A DNA stretch of 64,000 bases from Pleionea sediminis (GCF_007570825.1 NZ_SUNB01000001.1:496001-560000), one strand, 5' to 3'. Shown: positions 1 to 10,322, counted from the first letter of the stretch. Numbers and translations are program-made. Notes: generated by a model not told the origin, from the sequence alone.

Positions 1-335
1 TTCAACTCCAAAACCTGCTGATCGGTTTTTAACTGTGCAAGCACCTGACCTTTCTCTACCAAATCACCTTCTTCGACAAAGATTTCAGTAATGATTTCAC
101 TGGTTTTTGCCACAACAATTGCTTCCTGCTCAGCTTCCAGAGAGGTGGTGTTGGTGTAAACCGCACTAATATCTCCTGTGCTAACACGTGCAATTTCAAC
201 GGGAACTGCAACTTCTTCTTTTTCCTTTTCTTTGTCTGCGACGACTTTCTCTTCCGGTGCATTACTGCATCCGGTCAGCATAAGAATTCCGAAGACCAAT
301 ACCAATAAACTGTTTAAACGATTCTCTGTTTGCAT
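1..335 (-). CDS. RND efflux membrane-fusion (periplasmic adaptor) lipoprotein, N-terminal part
   Basis: Leftward gene cut by the window edge, so only about 111 residues are visible. The ATG at 333-335 opens a lipoprotein signal with the lipobox LTGC. A charged Lys/Glu-rich linker follows, then a sequence typical of HlyD/AcrA-type adaptors: a beta strand segment (VPVEIARVSTGDIS) and the start of the biotinyl-lipoyl-like domain (IFVEEGDLVEKGQVLAQL). Family knowledge: such adaptors bridge an inner-membrane RND pump and a TolC-like channel. The pump gene would be expected further left, outside the window. A palindromic site 66-93 bp upstream probably controls it. The substrate cannot be inferred. 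Confidence 0.85.
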   Translation of the reverse strand, partial: MQTENRLNSLLVLVFGILMLTGCSNAPEEKVVADKEKEKEEVAVPVEIARVSTGDISAVYTNTTSLEAEQEAIVVAKTSEIITEIFVEEGDLVEKGQVLAQLKTDQQVLEL

Positions 336-400
336 GAGACTTCCTAAATAATTGCATCGCCATTTCGTCAAAACACTCAATGACAATGACCTATCAAAAC

Positions 401-441
401 TTGGTGTTATACCAATATATAACACCAACTCACTATAACAC
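401..441. promoter_or_regulatory. Palindromic operator-like site upstream of the RND adaptor gene
   Basis: Perfect 11-bp inverted repeat, TTGGTGTTATA (401-411) and TATAACACCAA (418-428), separated by 6 bp. A third half-site copy TATAACAC lies at 434-441, spaced 16 bp from the copy at 418-425. On the minus strand a promoter-like TATATT sits inside the palindrome, 18 bp after a TTGTGT, so a bound dimer would cover the promoter of the adaptor gene. This is the usual layout for a TetR-family repressor of an RND pump. The regulator itself is not in the window, so its family is inference. Confidence 0.5.
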
Positions 442-1011
442 AAACGGCAAATGTAACGACATGTGCACACTAGCGAACATTTTAAATGTCAAAACTAACC
501 AAACCGCCATTGCCACTGAGGCGAATGCAGAAAACAGGCCAAAACCTATACTGCTGATTTATATAACATTTTTTTCATTTATCTCTATTCTGTTAACAAA
601 TAGTTGGTAAAATTCACTAATTTATTAACCATATAATAAGATGCAACCAACCGTTTGGATCGATTAATTAAAAATGTTAAAAATTATTTCTTACTGAAAT
701 CTAGTACATTGAGCTATCAAAGATAGTTTAAAACACTTGACTCAAAAGCACATTCGGCCCATCATTTCCATTCCTTCATATACCGAGATGAACCCATGAA
801 CAATATTCTTTGCGCTCTCCTCGCTGACGTGTTCGCTGCGATCTCGGTGAAGCTTAGTACTGACTGAATCAGTTTCGATCCCAATCTTCAAATAGTGAGA
901 TCTCAGGTTAGCACCTGGTATTAGTCTATGGGCGGTTTTCGCCTTCCTATCCAGACTTATTATCTTCCGATTCACAAAGGATCGCTGTAATTTGGGAGAG
1001 AGGATTTTTCA
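442..1011. other. Intergenic stretch without a convincing gene
   Basis: About 570 bp between the palindrome and the MATE gene. It is AT-rich to about 740. After that the composition is more balanced, and an 8-bp inverted repeat (ACCGAGAT near 785 and ATCTCGGT near 840) lies about 47 nt apart, with a short GGCG/CGCC hairpin at 931-943. Short open frames exist on both strands (380-610 plus, 742-975 minus), but neither has a recognisable domain, a good ribosome-binding site or coding-like composition. The MATE promoter presumably lies in the right half. Confidence 0.4.
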
Positions 1012-2421
1012 ATGAAAGAACATATAAAGGAAAAAACAAATTATTTTGCTTTGTTCAAGCAAGCCTTAAAGGGCGATATAAAACATGACTTTACAGAGGG
1101 TTCGATTGGTAAAGCGGCATTCCTATTAGCGGTACCCATGGTTCTTGAGATGAGCATGGAATCCATATTTGCAATTGTCGATATTTTCTTTGTCTCAGGG
1201 CTCGGTTCGGAGGCGATTGCTGTTGTCGGTTTAACCGAAGCCGTAATTACGCTCCTTTATGCCATTGCGATAGGATTGAGTATGGCTGTCACTGCAATGA
1301 TTGCCCGTCGTGTGGGAGAAAAGAATACTGAAGCCGCCAGTTTAGTTGCCGGACAAACACTATGGGCTGGACTGATTGTTGGAATTACTGTTGGTCTTTC
1401 CGGCATTGTCTTTGCAAAACCTATTTTGGCATTTATGGGAGCCTCTCCAAGCGTTTTAGAAAATGGCGAGAGTTACACCATGATCATGCTCGGTGGCTCT
1501 ATCACCATACTTTACTTATTCCTAATCAACGCCATTTTCCGGGGTGCAGGCGACGCAACTATAGCGATGCGGTCTTTATGGCTCGCTAATGGCATCAACA
1601 TTGTGCTCGACCCATTATTAATCTACGGAATTGGTCCTTTTCCTGAAATGGGCGTAACTGGCGCTGCAGTTGCAACAACTATTGGCCGTGGTGTCGGTGT
1701 TTTGTATCAACTGTATCATTTATTTGATATAAGACGCCGAGTCGGGGTTCAAGCTCAACACTTGAAACTTGCACCGCAGATTCTTTCGCGAATTGCGAGA
1801 GTGTCCATAGGTGGAATCATGCAATTCCTCATTGCCACCGCAAGCTGGGTAGTTTTAGTCAGAATTGTTTCTCAATACGGAAGCGAAGCCGTCGCCGGAT
1901 ACACAATTGCTATTCGGATAATTATTTTCACTATTTTACCCGCATGGGGATTGAGCAACGCAGTGGCCACTTTGGTCGGTCAAAATTTGGGAGCTGGAAA
2001 ACCGGAGCGTGCGGAAAGTTCAGTCTGGCAAATAACCAAATACAATGTGGTATTTATGGTAACGATTGCTGTTGTATTTATCACTTTTGCTGAAGTGATC
2101 ATCGGAGTATTTACAACGTCAACGGTAGTAATTAACTACGCGACTGACTGTTTACGATTTATAAGCTATGGCTATGGGTTTTATGCTATCGGCATGATTG
2201 TAGTTCAAGCTTTTAATGGTGCGGGAGACACAATGACGCCAACAAAAATAAACTTTCTGTGTTATTGGATATTTCAAATCCCATTAGCCTATGGTTTAGC
2301 CAATACATTAGGTTTGGGACCGCTTGGCGTGTTTCTCGCAATTACTTTGGCTGAATCTTTGATGGCCATCGTAGGAGTTTGGATCTTTCGTCGTGGTCAC
2401 TGGAAACTAAAAGAAGTCTAA
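1012..2421 (+). CDS. MATE family efflux transporter
   Basis: The 469-residue product has the MATE architecture: two homologous halves of six membrane segments each, about residues 35-250 and 260-465. A short cytosolic N-terminus leads into the typical EGSIGKAAFLLAVPMVLE entry segment. Motifs seen include FRGAGDAT near residue 175 and the matching FNGAGDTMTPTK near residue 404 in the second half. Family knowledge: MATE proteins export cationic drugs or metabolites using Na+ or H+ gradients. The start is supported by AGAGAGG upstream of the ATG. The gene stands alone, with a hairpin just after its stop. I cannot infer the substrate or tell NorM from DinF type. Confidence 0.9.
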   Translation: MKEHIKEKTNYFALFKQALKGDIKHDFTEGSIGKAAFLLAVPMVLEMSMESIFAIVDIFFVSGLGSEAIAVVGLTEAVITLLYAIAIGLSMAVTAMIARRVGEKNTEAASLVAGQTLWAGLIVGITVGLSGIVFAKPILAFMGASPSVLENGESYTMIMLGGSITILYLFLINAIFRGAGDATIAMRSLWLANGINIVLDPLLIYGIGPFPEMGVTGAAVATTIGRGVGVLYQLYHLFDIRRRVGVQAQHLKLAPQILSRIARVSIGGIMQFLIATASWVVLVRIVSQYGSEAVAGYTIAIRIIIFTILPAWGLSNAVATLVGQNLGAGKPERAESSVWQITKYNVVFMVTIAVVFITFAEVIIGVFTTSTVVINYATDCLRFISYGYGFYAIGMIVVQAFNGAGDTMTPTKINFLCYWIFQIPLAYGLANTLGLGPLGVFLAITLAESLMAIVGVWIFRRGHWKLKEV

Positions 2422-2429
2422 AAATATCA

Positions 2430-2453
2430 GGTTGGAGAATAGCCCCTCCAACC
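2430..2453 (+). terminator. Hairpin after the MATE gene
   Basis: Perfect 8-bp stem GGTTGGAG / CTCCAACC with an 8-nt loop, 8 bp after the stop codon. It is followed only by AGTTTGC, so the U-tract is poor. It could be a weak terminator or an mRNA-stabilising 3' hairpin. Confidence 0.4.
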
Positions 2454-2537
2454 AGTTTGCACTTGTAATTCTGCGCCTCAGACAGTAGTTTTACTGGTTA
2501 TTTAACACAAAATTAAAAATAAGATCCGGAGATTATC

Positions 2538-4094
2538 ATGCCATTTCCAAATCCAGTGAGCGTATCGAACTTTGACGATATGCTAAAAGATTCAAAATTT
2601 GATGCACTCATTCTTGTGTGTGGACAAACTGAATTCTCGCTCAATGCAACAATCAACGAAGCATTGCAATCCGTAGCAAAATTAGACAGTCGTTTCGGAA
2701 AAGAAGAAATCACTATTTATCAGGATGGTGTGCCTGGTAATCGAATAATTCATGCACCAGTCACCAACTTAAATGTTGATGTTGCCGATGTTCGCGACTT
2801 CGGTGATGCGGCTAAAAGAGCCATTGAAACAGCAAAAAACATCGGCGCGAAAAACCCAGTCATAGCAATAGATGGCTTGCCACAAAACGATATATTTTTA
2901 AAGGCTATCGAAGTTTCCTATTTGTCAGCTTGCCAAGCGCTATGGAAACCACTTGAAGCAAGAGAAGCACTGGAGGAAGAAACGCTTGAGCCTGTTCAAT
3001 CAATTGGTCTATTTGATCCCGACGGATCCGTTGATACTCAATATTTAGCAGCGGTTGAGTCAGGCCGACGACTGGCTCGTGATTTATGTGGAACAGAACC
3101 AGAGCGCATGGCACCGCCAAAATTTGCAGATTATTGCAATGATGCTTTTGCCGGAACGGAAGTTAAAGTTGATGTCGAGTCAAAACGTGAAGTCCTCGAA
3201 GAGAAGTATCCATTACTCGCCGCTGTTGCTCGAGCTTCACAAGGTGTAGAACGCCACCAACCAAGAGTTGTAAACCTTACTTATCAAGGTGACGGACCCA
3301 TTGAGAAAACACTTTTCTTCGTCGGCAAGGCTGTTACTTACGATACCGGTGGTGCCGACTTAAAAGTGGGTGGTCATATGGCGGGTATGAGCCGCGATAA
3401 AGGTGGTGCAGCGGCAGTTGCTGGATTTATGAAAACGGTCGCCGAACTCAAACCAAAAGGTTTAAAAGTGGTTGCTTCCATTGGTGCCGTAAGAAACAGC
3501 ATTGGTGCTGATTGTTTTGTCGCTGACGAAATCATAAAGGCACATTCAGGTAAACGGGTAAGAATAGGAAATACCGATGCCGAGGGTCGCTTAGTCATGT
3601 GCGACTTACTTTCTCACCTCAGAGAACAAGCTGCCGGAGAATCCGATGCTGCTTTATTTACCATTGCAACTCTCACGGGTCATGCAGCTCTAACAGCAGG
3701 CCCCTACACAATATTTGTTGAAAATGGTCCCGCTCGTAATAAAAAATTAGCGTCTCAAATGCAACAAGCGGGGGAATTGTGGGGCGACTGTGCTGAACTA
3801 AGCCGACCACGACGCGAAGATTGGAAAATAATTAAAGCGCGAAGCGAAGCCGATGATGTTTTATCGTCTAATAATGGACCATCTGTTTCAGTCGCTCGAG
3901 GCCACCAATTTCCAATGGCATTTTTGAGTTTAGCATCAGGCCTTGATGAACATGGCCAACACTCAGCCAAGCCACTTGCTTACTGTCACATCGATATTGC
4001 AGGCAGTGGAGTCGAGGCTGGCGACTGGCAACATGATAAGCCAACAGCAGCTCCCGTTGTTGCACTAGCTGGCCATTTCTTGTCAAAAAATTAA
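2538..4094 (+). CDS. Leucyl aminopeptidase family (M17) metallopeptidase
   Basis: 518 residues, the usual length for PepA-like enzymes. The C-terminal catalytic domain carries the M17 signature NTDAEGRL at residues 345-352, which supplies metal-binding Asp/Glu and the catalytic Arg. The upstream block VGKAVTYDTGG...LK...RDKGGAA keeps the metal-binding Lys and Asp residues and the second catalytic Lys. The N-terminal half is the less conserved regulatory/oligomerisation domain. Family knowledge: a cytosolic di-metal hexamer that removes N-terminal residues from peptides. A GGAG motif lies 9 bp before the ATG. It is probably monocistronic, with a strong terminator directly after it. It is diverged from E. 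coli PepA, so I do not assign pepA. Confidence 0.88.
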   Translation: MPFPNPVSVSNFDDMLKDSKFDALILVCGQTEFSLNATINEALQSVAKLDSRFGKEEITIYQDGVPGNRIIHAPVTNLNVDVADVRDFGDAAKRAIETAKNIGAKNPVIAIDGLPQNDIFLKAIEVSYLSACQALWKPLEAREALEEETLEPVQSIGLFDPDGSVDTQYLAAVESGRRLARDLCGTEPERMAPPKFADYCNDAFAGTEVKVDVESKREVLEEKYPLLAAVARASQGVERHQPRVVNLTYQGDGPIEKTLFFVGKAVTYDTGGADLKVGGHMAGMSRDKGGAAAVAGFMKTVAELKPKGLKVVASIGAVRNSIGADCFVADEIIKAHSGKRVRIGNTDAEGRLVMCDLLSHLREQAAGESDAALFTIATLTGHAALTAGPYTIFVENGPARNKKLASQMQQAGELWGDCAELSRPRREDWKIIKARSEADDVLSSNNGPSVSVARGHQFPMAFLSLASGLDEHGQHSAKPLAYCHIDIAGSGVEAGDWQHDKPTAAPVVALAGHFLSKN

Positions 4095-4102
4095 ATGATG
4101 AA

Positions 4103-4131
4103 AAAAGGCGCCTTACTTTGGGGCGCCTTTT
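4103..4131. terminator. Bidirectional intrinsic terminator between the M17 peptidase and the dnaE operon
   Basis: Perfect 10-bp stem AAAAGGCGCC (4103-4112) / GGCGCCTTTT (4122-4131) with a 9-nt loop. T-rich sequence follows on the plus strand and a T6 run on the minus strand, so it can end both the rightward peptidase gene and the leftward dnaE-DUF2059 transcript. Confidence 0.85.
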
Positions 4132-4164
4132 CTTTAATAGAGTACTTTAAAACAGTTTATAAAC

Positions 4165-4653
4165 TTAGGAGCTCGATGGCGATTCAATCTCTTTTAAACG
4201 ATTTTGAACTCGCTTTTGAACTTCAGGAATTAGCTCATCTGCCCACTCTTGGCTCAAAAAAATACTCTCTTGTAGCAATCCAGGCATAACTTTTATCGTT
4301 TTTTTACCTATGTCTGTTTTGTAAAAAGCTAAAAGCTTTTTGATTTCTTCATGAGTAAAATACTTACTATAAAGTTTAACCATTTTTTTCGTTAATTCAG
4401 GAAAACTCTCTTTGAAAAGATTTAATGTTACTTCCTTAATGACAGCCATTTGATTTCGAGTTCTTTTATCATCCGACATGATACTAGTCTGTTGTGAAAC
4501 TATAGCATCGGCCAATTGATAGCTAAGTTTTTCACCTTGCATAAGATCTAACAACTCGACAATATCTTTTCTTTTTTCTTCAGTTAAAACATCAGCAAAA
4601 CAAGCTTTAAAGCTGACTAATACAAAAAGAGTGACGAGAATATTTAGCTTCAT
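4165..4653 (-). CDS. Exported DUF2059-type protein
   Basis: 162 residues with a signal peptide (about residues 1-20, cleavage after CFA). The C-terminal helical segment resembles DUF2059: a Y-x-x-YFTHEEIKKLLAFYKTDIGKK stretch near residues 95-120, then KVMPGLLQES. The rest is helical and charged. The family has no established function; it is periplasmic and found in many Proteobacteria. The start lies 21 bp after the dnaE stop on the same strand, so it is probably the last gene of the dnaE transcript. In E. coli this position holds accA, which is not seen here. Confidence 0.7.
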   Translation of the reverse strand: MKLNILVTLFVLVSFKACFADVLTEEKRKDIVELLDLMQGEKLSYQLADAIVSQQTSIMSDDKRTRNQMAVIKEVTLNLFKESFPELTKKMVKLYSKYFTHEEIKKLLAFYKTDIGKKTIKVMPGLLQESIFLSQEWADELIPEVQKRVQNRLKEIESPSSS

Positions 4654-4674
4654 AACGTTTCCTATTGCAATCTA

Positions 4675-7600
4675 CTAATACTCCAACTCAACTTTCTCAC
4701 ATCCCTCAATTCCTTCAAGATGATACAGTAGCTCATTCGTCGGCTGAACTTTCCATTCGTCTGATAGGGCAATGGTTGCTGAATGTCCGTTCATTCGATA
4801 AATAAACTTAATAGGAGTACTACCATTTAAACAAGGCTCAATATGACGTTTTAAATCATAAGCAATGGAATCTTTACAGTGTTGATCACTCATTTGAACA
4901 GAAATACATTTAGCATATTGCTCACGAGCAACCACAAAATCATAGAGCTTCATGGCGTTTATACGCATACCACCACTGAAGTCATCATACTTCACGTCGC
5001 CCTCAACAATAACGATATTGTCATTGTTCAATATCTCTTTGTACTCTTCATAGAGTGCGGCACCAACAAACAGAGTTATTCGTCCGCTTTTATCATCAAG
5101 AGTTACGATAGCAAAGCGATCGCCTCGTTTACTCGTTCTCACCATAACATCAATGATCAAACCCGCAGCTTTAATCGATTCTCCGCGACGTGTCGGTTGT
5201 AATTGATTGAATCGACAAGATACGAAATTTTTTAATTCAACAATATAACGGTCAATTGGATGTCCTGTTAAGTAGAGTCCGAGGGTTTCCTTTTCTCCTT
5301 GTAATACTTGTTCTTCAGGCCATGGGCGTACCTTAGCCCAGTTTAATTCGCCAGTTGTGGCATCTGCTGTAAAAGCATTGCCAAATAAGTCATCTTGACC
5401 AATCGCGGCGGCTTTATTTTGCTGATCGGCAGCACGAATCGCTTCATCAAGACTAGCCATTAACACGGCACGATTGGGGCCCAGTTTATCTAATGCGCCG
5501 GCTCGAATTAAATTTTCAATCGTTCGGCGATTAACTTTTCTTAAATCGACACGCTGACAAAAATCGAATAAGTCTTTGTAAGCGCCATTTTTTTCTCGTT
5601 CAATGACAAAGCTTTCAATAGCTCCCTCACCGACTCCTTTAATCGCACCGATACCGTAGATGATGGTGTTTTCATCAGTCACTGTAAATTTATATTCCCC
5701 TTGATTGACATCAGGAGGCATAATTTCAATTTTGTGTTGTAAACAATCATCGACAAAAGTAACGACTTTATCGGTATTATCCATATCAGCAGACATAACC
5801 GCTGCCATAAATGCTGCTGGATAATGTGCTTTTAAATAAGCGGTTTGATAAGCGACAAGTGCATAAGCCGCAGAGTGCGACTTATTAAATCCGTAACCGG
5901 CAAACTTTTCCACCAGATCAAAAATATTCATCGCGAGCTGTGCATCAATTCCCTGACTTTTTGCACCTTCTTCAAAAATAGCACGCTGCTTCGCCATTTC
6001 TTCTGGTTTTTTCTTTCCCATTGCACGACGTAATAAATCGGCGCCACCCAAACTGTAACCCGCAAGAACCTGAGCAATTTGCATGACTTGCTCTTGATAG
6101 ACAATAACGCCATAAGTCGGTTCTAAAATCGGCTGCAATGACTCATGTTGATAGTCAGGATGCGGATAAGATACCTCTGCTCGTCCATGTTTACGATTGA
6201 TAAAATCATCCACCATACCCGATTGCAAAGGACCCGGACGAAATAATGCTACCAGTGCGATAATCTCTTCAAAATTACTGGGCACCAAGCGATCAATCAG
6301 ATTTTTCATTCCTGCGGATTCCAGCTGAAATACCGCGGTAGTATCTGAACGCTTCAACAAGTCGAATGTTTTTGAATCTTCTAAAGGAATATGATTAATA
6401 TCGAGTGCAGGCTCATCCTGTTTTTCTCGTAAACGATTTACAATGTCCATTGCCCAATCAATAATGGTCAGTGTTTTTAATCCTAAAAAGTCGAACTTGA
6501 CCAAACCTGCTTTTTCAACATCATCTTTATCAAATTGGGCTACTAAACCACTGTAGTCTTCGTCGCAATAAATGGCAGTAAAGTCAGTCAATGTTGTCGG
6601 AGAGATAACAACACCACCTGCGTGTTTACCCGCTTGCCGAACAACACCCTCTAATAACTTTGCCATATCCCAAATTTCTTGAGCTTCTTCATCTTGCTCA
6701 ATAAAGTCCACCAACTCTGGGACTTCGTCTAAAGCTTTAGATAACGTCATTCCTGGTGTCGGTGGAATGAGCTTCGATAATCGGTCGGCCAATCCGTAAG
6801 GTTTGCCAAGAACTCGTGCAACATCCTTAACCACAGCTTTCGCCGCCATGGTACCAAAAGTAATAATTTGTGAAACCGCATCTCGACCGTAAGTATCTGC
6901 CACATAATCGATGACTCGGTCACGCCCGTCCATGCAAAAGTCAACATCGAAATCGGGCATGGAAACACGTTCGGGATTTAAAAATCGCTCAAATAGAAGA
7001 TCGTACTCGAGCGGATCGAGATCGGTAATTTTTAACGCATAGGCCACAAGAGAACCGGCCCCCGAGCCCCGCCCTGGTCCAACCGGCACATCATTATCTT
7101 TGGCCCATTGGATAAAGTCTGCAACAATCAAAAAGTAACCCGGAAACCCCATTTGGTTGATCACGCCCAATTCGACTTCAAGGCGGTCATCGTAAGGTTT
7201 CCTTTTCTCATTAAAATCAGGGGCGTCACGGTCAAGTAAGACATCCAGCCTTTCTTCCAATCCTTCTCGACTTACCTTACATAAGTACTCCGCTTCGTCC
7301 ATGTCTCCAGTTGGAAACTTGGGAAGGTAATAGGTTCCAAGTTTTAGCTCTACTGAGCAACGTTTTGCAATCTCTACCGTGTTTTCAATAGCTTCCGGAA
7401 TATCAGAAAACAACTCTATCATTTCATCTGCTGTTTTTAAGTACTGTTGATCACTATAGTTTCGAGGACGATCGGGATCTTCTAGTACGCGCCCCATTCC
7501 AATACAAACACGAGCTTCATGGGCTACAAACTCTTCTTTATCTAAAAAATGAACATCATTTGTCGCAACCACTGGGATATTTGAACCTTGAGCAAGTCCT

Positions 7601-8154
7601 ATTGCAGCATGTATGTAATCATCCTCATTTTCTCGCCCAGTGCGCTGTAGTTCCAAATAATATCTATCAGCAAAATAATGATTCCAAAATCCCAGCAAAT
7701 GTGCAGCTTGTTCCATATTATTGGCCAATAAGGCTTTTCCAACATCACCTTGTCGACCACCCGATAAAACTATCAAGCCTTCCGACCAGGTCCTAAGCCA
7801 CTCGCGCTTTACTATGGGAACTCCACGATGTTGATTTGTCTTGAAAGCTTCAGATATCAATCGCTTTAGATTTGTGTATCCCTCATCATTTTGGCAAAGC
7901 AACACGATTCTAAAAGACTCATCGCCCAACTCATCGCAATGCACCCAAACATCACAGCCAACAATGGGTTTAACTCCATTGGCCAAAGCTTCACTATAAA
8001 ATCTCACCAAACCACAGATGTTATTTTGATCGGTTAACGCAACGGCCGGTTGTTTCAACTCCGCAACTTGCTTAACCAGAGGCTTCACGCGGCATAAGCC
8101 GTTGGTCATTGAATACTCAGTGTGAACTCGAAGATGGACAAAAGATGAGGTCAT
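4675..8154 (-). CDS. dnaE: DNA polymerase III subunit alpha
   Basis: 1159 residues, matching the DnaE1 class length. Order of domains: N-terminal PHP ([17 protein letters not shown] from about residue 10), then the C-family palm with catalytic PDFDVDF at residues 400-406 (Asp401 and Asp403 fall at the same numbers as in E. coli). Fingers, a helix-hairpin-helix region ([19 protein letters not shown]) and a C-terminal OB fold ([13 protein letters not shown]...VIVEGDV) follow. It catalyses chromosomal replication within the Pol III holoenzyme. It lies downstream of rnhB and a DUF1653 gene with a 181-bp gap. A TTGTCA -35-like hexamer in that gap leaves room for its own promoter. Confidence 0.98.
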   Translation of the reverse strand: MTSSFVHLRVHTEYSMTNGLCRVKPLVKQVAELKQPAVALTDQNNICGLVRFYSEALANGVKPIVGCDVWVHCDELGDESFRIVLLCQNDEGYTNLKRLISEAFKTNQHRGVPIVKREWLRTWSEGLIVLSGGRQGDVGKALLANNMEQAAHLLGFWNHYFADRYYLELQRTGRENEDDYIHAAIGLAQGSNIPVVATNDVHFLDKEEFVAHEARVCIGMGRVLEDPDRPRNYSDQQYLKTADEMIELFSDIPEAIENTVEIAKRCSVELKLGTYYLPKFPTGDMDEAEYLCKVSREGLEERLDVLLDRDAPDFNEKRKPYDDRLEVELGVINQMGFPGYFLIVADFIQWAKDNDVPVGPGRGSGAGSLVAYALKITDLDPLEYDLLFERFLNPERVSMPDFDVDFCMDGRDRVIDYVADTYGRDAVSQIITFGTMAAKAVVKDVARVLGKPYGLADRLSKLIPPTPGMTLSKALDEVPELVDFIEQDEEAQEIWDMAKLLEGVVRQAGKHAGGVVISPTTLTDFTAIYCDEDYSGLVAQFDKDDVEKAGLVKFDFLGLKTLTIIDWAMDIVNRLREKQDEPALDINHIPLEDSKTFDLLKRSDTTAVFQLESAGMKNLIDRLVPSNFEEIIALVALFRPGPLQSGMVDDFINRKHGRAEVSYPHPDYQHESLQPILEPTYGVIVYQEQVMQIAQVLAGYSLGGADLLRRAMGKKKPEEMAKQRAIFEEGAKSQGIDAQLAMNIFDLVEKFAGYGFNKSHSAAYALVAYQTAYLKAHYPAAFMAAVMSADMDNTDKVVTFVDDCLQHKIEIMPPDVNQGEYKFTVTDENTIIYGIGAIKGVGEGAIESFVIEREKNGAYKDLFDFCQRVDLRKVNRRTIENLIRAGALDKLGPNRAVLMASLDEAIRAADQQNKAAAIGQDDLFGNAFTADATTGELNWAKVRPWPEEQVLQGEKETLGLYLTGHPIDRYIVELKNFVSCRFNQLQPTRRGESIKAAGLIIDVMVRTSKRGDRFAIVTLDDKSGRITLFVGAALYEEYKEILNNDNIVIVEGDVKYDDFSGGMRINAMKLYDFVVAREQYAKCISVQMSDQHCKDSIAYDLKRHIEPCLNGSTPIKFIYRMNGHSATIALSDEWKVQPTNELLYHLEGIEGCEKVELEY

Positions 8155-8335
8155 ATTATTGGAATCACCAAGATTAATCGATTAAGACATGAAAACTAAA
8201 TACTAAGCGAATCTCGCATTGAAAGGTAGCCTTGACAACAAGAGATTGTGACCCGGTATTCCATTGATGAACTATTTCTTTATGCAGCAAATTAAAGTGG
8301 ATTAACAAAATCCTGCATAAATAAAATGAAAGAAA

Positions 8336-8560
8336 TTAATTTGCTTTTTTAAGCCATTGAAATCGAGGAACTTTTTCGCCATCAAAGTCTACCAGTTCAG
8401 TAAACATATCTAATGGTCGTACCCATAATCCCTTGTCACCGTATTGGGGTTGATAAATCACCATCCACTCATCGGTTTCAGAATGACGAGCAGTGTCCAG
8501 CACAAGGTAATCACTACCTTTATAGTGTCGGTAAATACCAGGCTCAATTTGTCGTGACAT
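8336..8560 (-). CDS. DUF1653 domain protein
   Basis: 74 residues covering the whole DUF1653 fold: YRHYKGSDYLVLDTARHSET at the N-terminus, the VIYQPQYGDKGLWVRPLDMF core and the RFQWL end. The conserved Tyr, His, Trp and Arg residues of the family are all present. The function is not established. It lies 36 bp after rnhB on the same strand, inserted between rnhB and dnaE, which are usually adjacent in Gammaproteobacteria. The overlap-free spacing and complete domain suggest a functional passenger gene of this operon. Confidence 0.85.
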   Translation of the reverse strand: MSRQIEPGIYRHYKGSDYLVLDTARHSETDEWMVIYQPQYGDKGLWVRPLDMFTELVDFDGEKVPRFQWLKKAN

Positions 8561-8596
8561 AATTAATTCAACAGATTAACGAATAAAGTTAAATGA

Positions 8597-9166
8597 TTAG
8601 AACAATAATTTTTGAACAGGTCCATAACTGCGGCGATGGATCGGTGTTATTCCTAGCTGTACTAATGCTTCCCGATGCTGTTTAGTCGGATACCCTTTGT
8701 GCTTTGCAAAACCATACCCAGGAAACTGATCTTCAAGATCAACCATTTCTCTGTCTCGCGTGACCTTAGCCAAAATAGAAGCCGCACTAATTTCTGGCTC
8801 GGTTAAATCGCCTTTAATAATCGCTTCTGCAGAAATATTAATATTAGGAATTTTATTACCATCAACTAACACATGCTCTGGTTGTACAGATAAACCCTCA
8901 ACAGCCCGCTCCATTGCCAACATTGACGCATTCAAAATATTAATTTCATCAATTTCTTCAACTTCACATCTTCCCAAAGACCAGGCTATAGCTTTCTCTT
9001 TAATTTCATCGAAGAAAAAGTCGCGTTTCTTTTCCGATAGTTTTTTAGAGTCGGTCAATCCCACAATTGGGTTATTGGGATCCAGAATAACGGCAGCTGC
9101 AACAACCGGCCCAGCTAAAGGCCCTCTGCCAACTTCATCAACACCAGCAATGAGTCTAGTCTTCAT
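8597..9166 (-). CDS. rnhB: Ribonuclease HII
   Basis: 189 residues, typical for RnhB. The N-terminal motif [14 protein letters not shown] holds the catalytic Asp10-Glu11 pair. A second Asp is in [10 protein letters not shown] and a further one in [12 protein letters not shown]. It hydrolyses RNA in RNA-DNA hybrids and starts removal of single ribonucleotides from DNA. The start overlaps the end of lpxB by 11 bp, indicating translational coupling. The order lpxB-rnhB is the classic gammaproteobacterial one. Confidence 0.96.
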   Translation of the reverse strand: MKTRLIAGVDEVGRGPLAGPVVAAAVILDPNNPIVGLTDSKKLSEKKRDFFFDEIKEKAIAWSLGRCEVEEIDEINILNASMLAMERAVEGLSVQPEHVLVDGNKIPNINISAEAIIKGDLTEPEISAASILAKVTRDREMVDLEDQFPGYGFAKHKGYPTKQHREALVQLGITPIHRRSYGPVQKLLF

Positions 9167-10316
9167 TAGTTTTATCTCTTAATAGATCTGCTATTGCAGC
9201 TGCACCAATCTTACTGGCATCTCGCTTTAGACCCTGATGAATATTTTTAAATGCCGAAACCATCTTTTCACTATCAGCAGTACCTTTAAGCAACGGAAGT
9301 ACTTCATTCGCTAAGTATTCAGGCTGACAATCATCTTGAATTAATTCTTTTACTAAAGGCTCACCTGCTAACAAGTTAGGCAAAGAAACATTTTTAATTT
9401 TCAGCATCCGACTAAAAATTGCATAACTAAATGCTGCCATCTTGTATCCAACGACCATGGGTCGCTTCAATAATGTTGCTTCTAAAGTTGCAGTACCCGA
9501 AGCAATTAACACAGCATCAGCAGCTGACATCACATCACGAGCATTCCCCACTGTTGTTTTAATTTTAAATGGCAATTCAAGAACTGCCAGTATTCGATTA
9601 AATTGCTCAAGCCGCTTTTCGTTAACGAGTGGTACAACAACCTCTAAATCTTGAATTTCTTTTTTACACAGCTCTGCAGCTTTTAAAAATGGTTCAACGA
9701 TATACTTTAATTCTGAAGACCGGCTGCCAGGAAGTACTGCAAGAACTTTCTTTTCAGCATCAATACCCAGCTTTTTTTTGTATTCTGCCGAGTCAACTAT
9801 TTCAGGAATGTCGTCAGCTAAAGGATGCCCGACACAAGCGACTTTAATATTGTGTTCTCGATAATAAGTTTCTTCAAAAGTGAACAAGCACAACATTAAA
9901 TCAACAGCTTTTTTAATTTTAAAAATGCGCTTGGGGCGCCAAGCCCAAACCGAAGGACTAACATAATGTGTAGTTTTGATTCCAGCCTGTTTTAAAGCAA
10001 GCTCAAAGTCCAGGTTAAACTCAGGCGCATCAATTCCGATAAATAAATCTGGCGGATTAGCAATAAGCTCACTGATCAATTGCTTTCTTTTTTTGCTTAA
10101 TTCACGGTAGCGCTTAAGTACAGCCCAAATACCCATGACTGAGAGTCGCTCCATAGGATAAACAGACTCACACCCAGCTGCTTGCATTTTATCACCGGCA
10201 ATGCCGGTAAATTTTATATTATGAGAAAAACGATTGTTAAGAGCCTCAATTAAACCCGCTCCTAAAATATCGCCAGAAGCTTCACCGGCTACAATAAAAA
10301 CATTAAGTGGATTCAT
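9156..10316 (-). CDS. lpxB: Lipid-A-disaccharide synthase
   Basis: 386 residues, the normal family length. The glycosyltransferase family 19 opening motif AGEASGD is at residues 10-16 and the second conserved block LPGSRSSEL near residue 195. The donor-site region [20 protein letters not shown] follows. It condenses UDP-2,3-diacylglucosamine with lipid X to form the lipid A disaccharide at the inner face of the cytoplasmic membrane. The gene starts 6 bp after the lpxA stop and overlaps rnhB at its end. Confidence 0.97.
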   Translation of the reverse strand: MNPLNVFIVAGEASGDILGAGLIEALNNRFSHNIKFTGIAGDKMQAAGCESVYPMERLSVMGIWAVLKRYRELSKKRKQLISELIANPPDLFIGIDAPEFNLDFELALKQAGIKTTHYVSPSVWAWRPKRIFKIKKAVDLMLCLFTFEETYYREHNIKVACVGHPLADDIPEIVDSAEYKKKLGIDAEKKVLAVLPGSRSSELKYIVEPFLKAAELCKKEIQDLEVVVPLVNEKRLEQFNRILAVLELPFKIKTTVGNARDVMSAADAVLIASGTATLEATLLKRPMVVGYKMAAFSYAIFSRMLKIKNVSLPNLLAGEPLVKELIQDDCQPEYLANEVLPLLKGTADSEKMVSAFKNIHQGLKRDASKIGAAAIADLLRDKTNED

Positions 10317-10322
10317 GAAAGA

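Noticed and set aside
380-610. 76-codon open frame on the plus strand
   Set aside because: It covers the palindromic operator and the adaptor promoter, has no ribosome-binding site and no protein-like features except a chance hydrophobic end.
742-975. 77-codon open frame on the minus strand before the MATE gene
   Set aside because: No recognisable domain, no clear ribosome-binding site, and a composition that looks like structured non-coding DNA. Kept only as an intergenic note.
442-1011. Guanidine-type or other riboswitch controlling the MATE gene
   Set aside because: MATE genes can be riboswitch-controlled, but none of the conserved guanidine riboswitch motifs that I know are present.
4095-4289. 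64-codon plus-strand frame after the M17 peptidase
   Set aside because: It runs through a strong terminator and antisense to the DUF2059 gene; a shadow frame.
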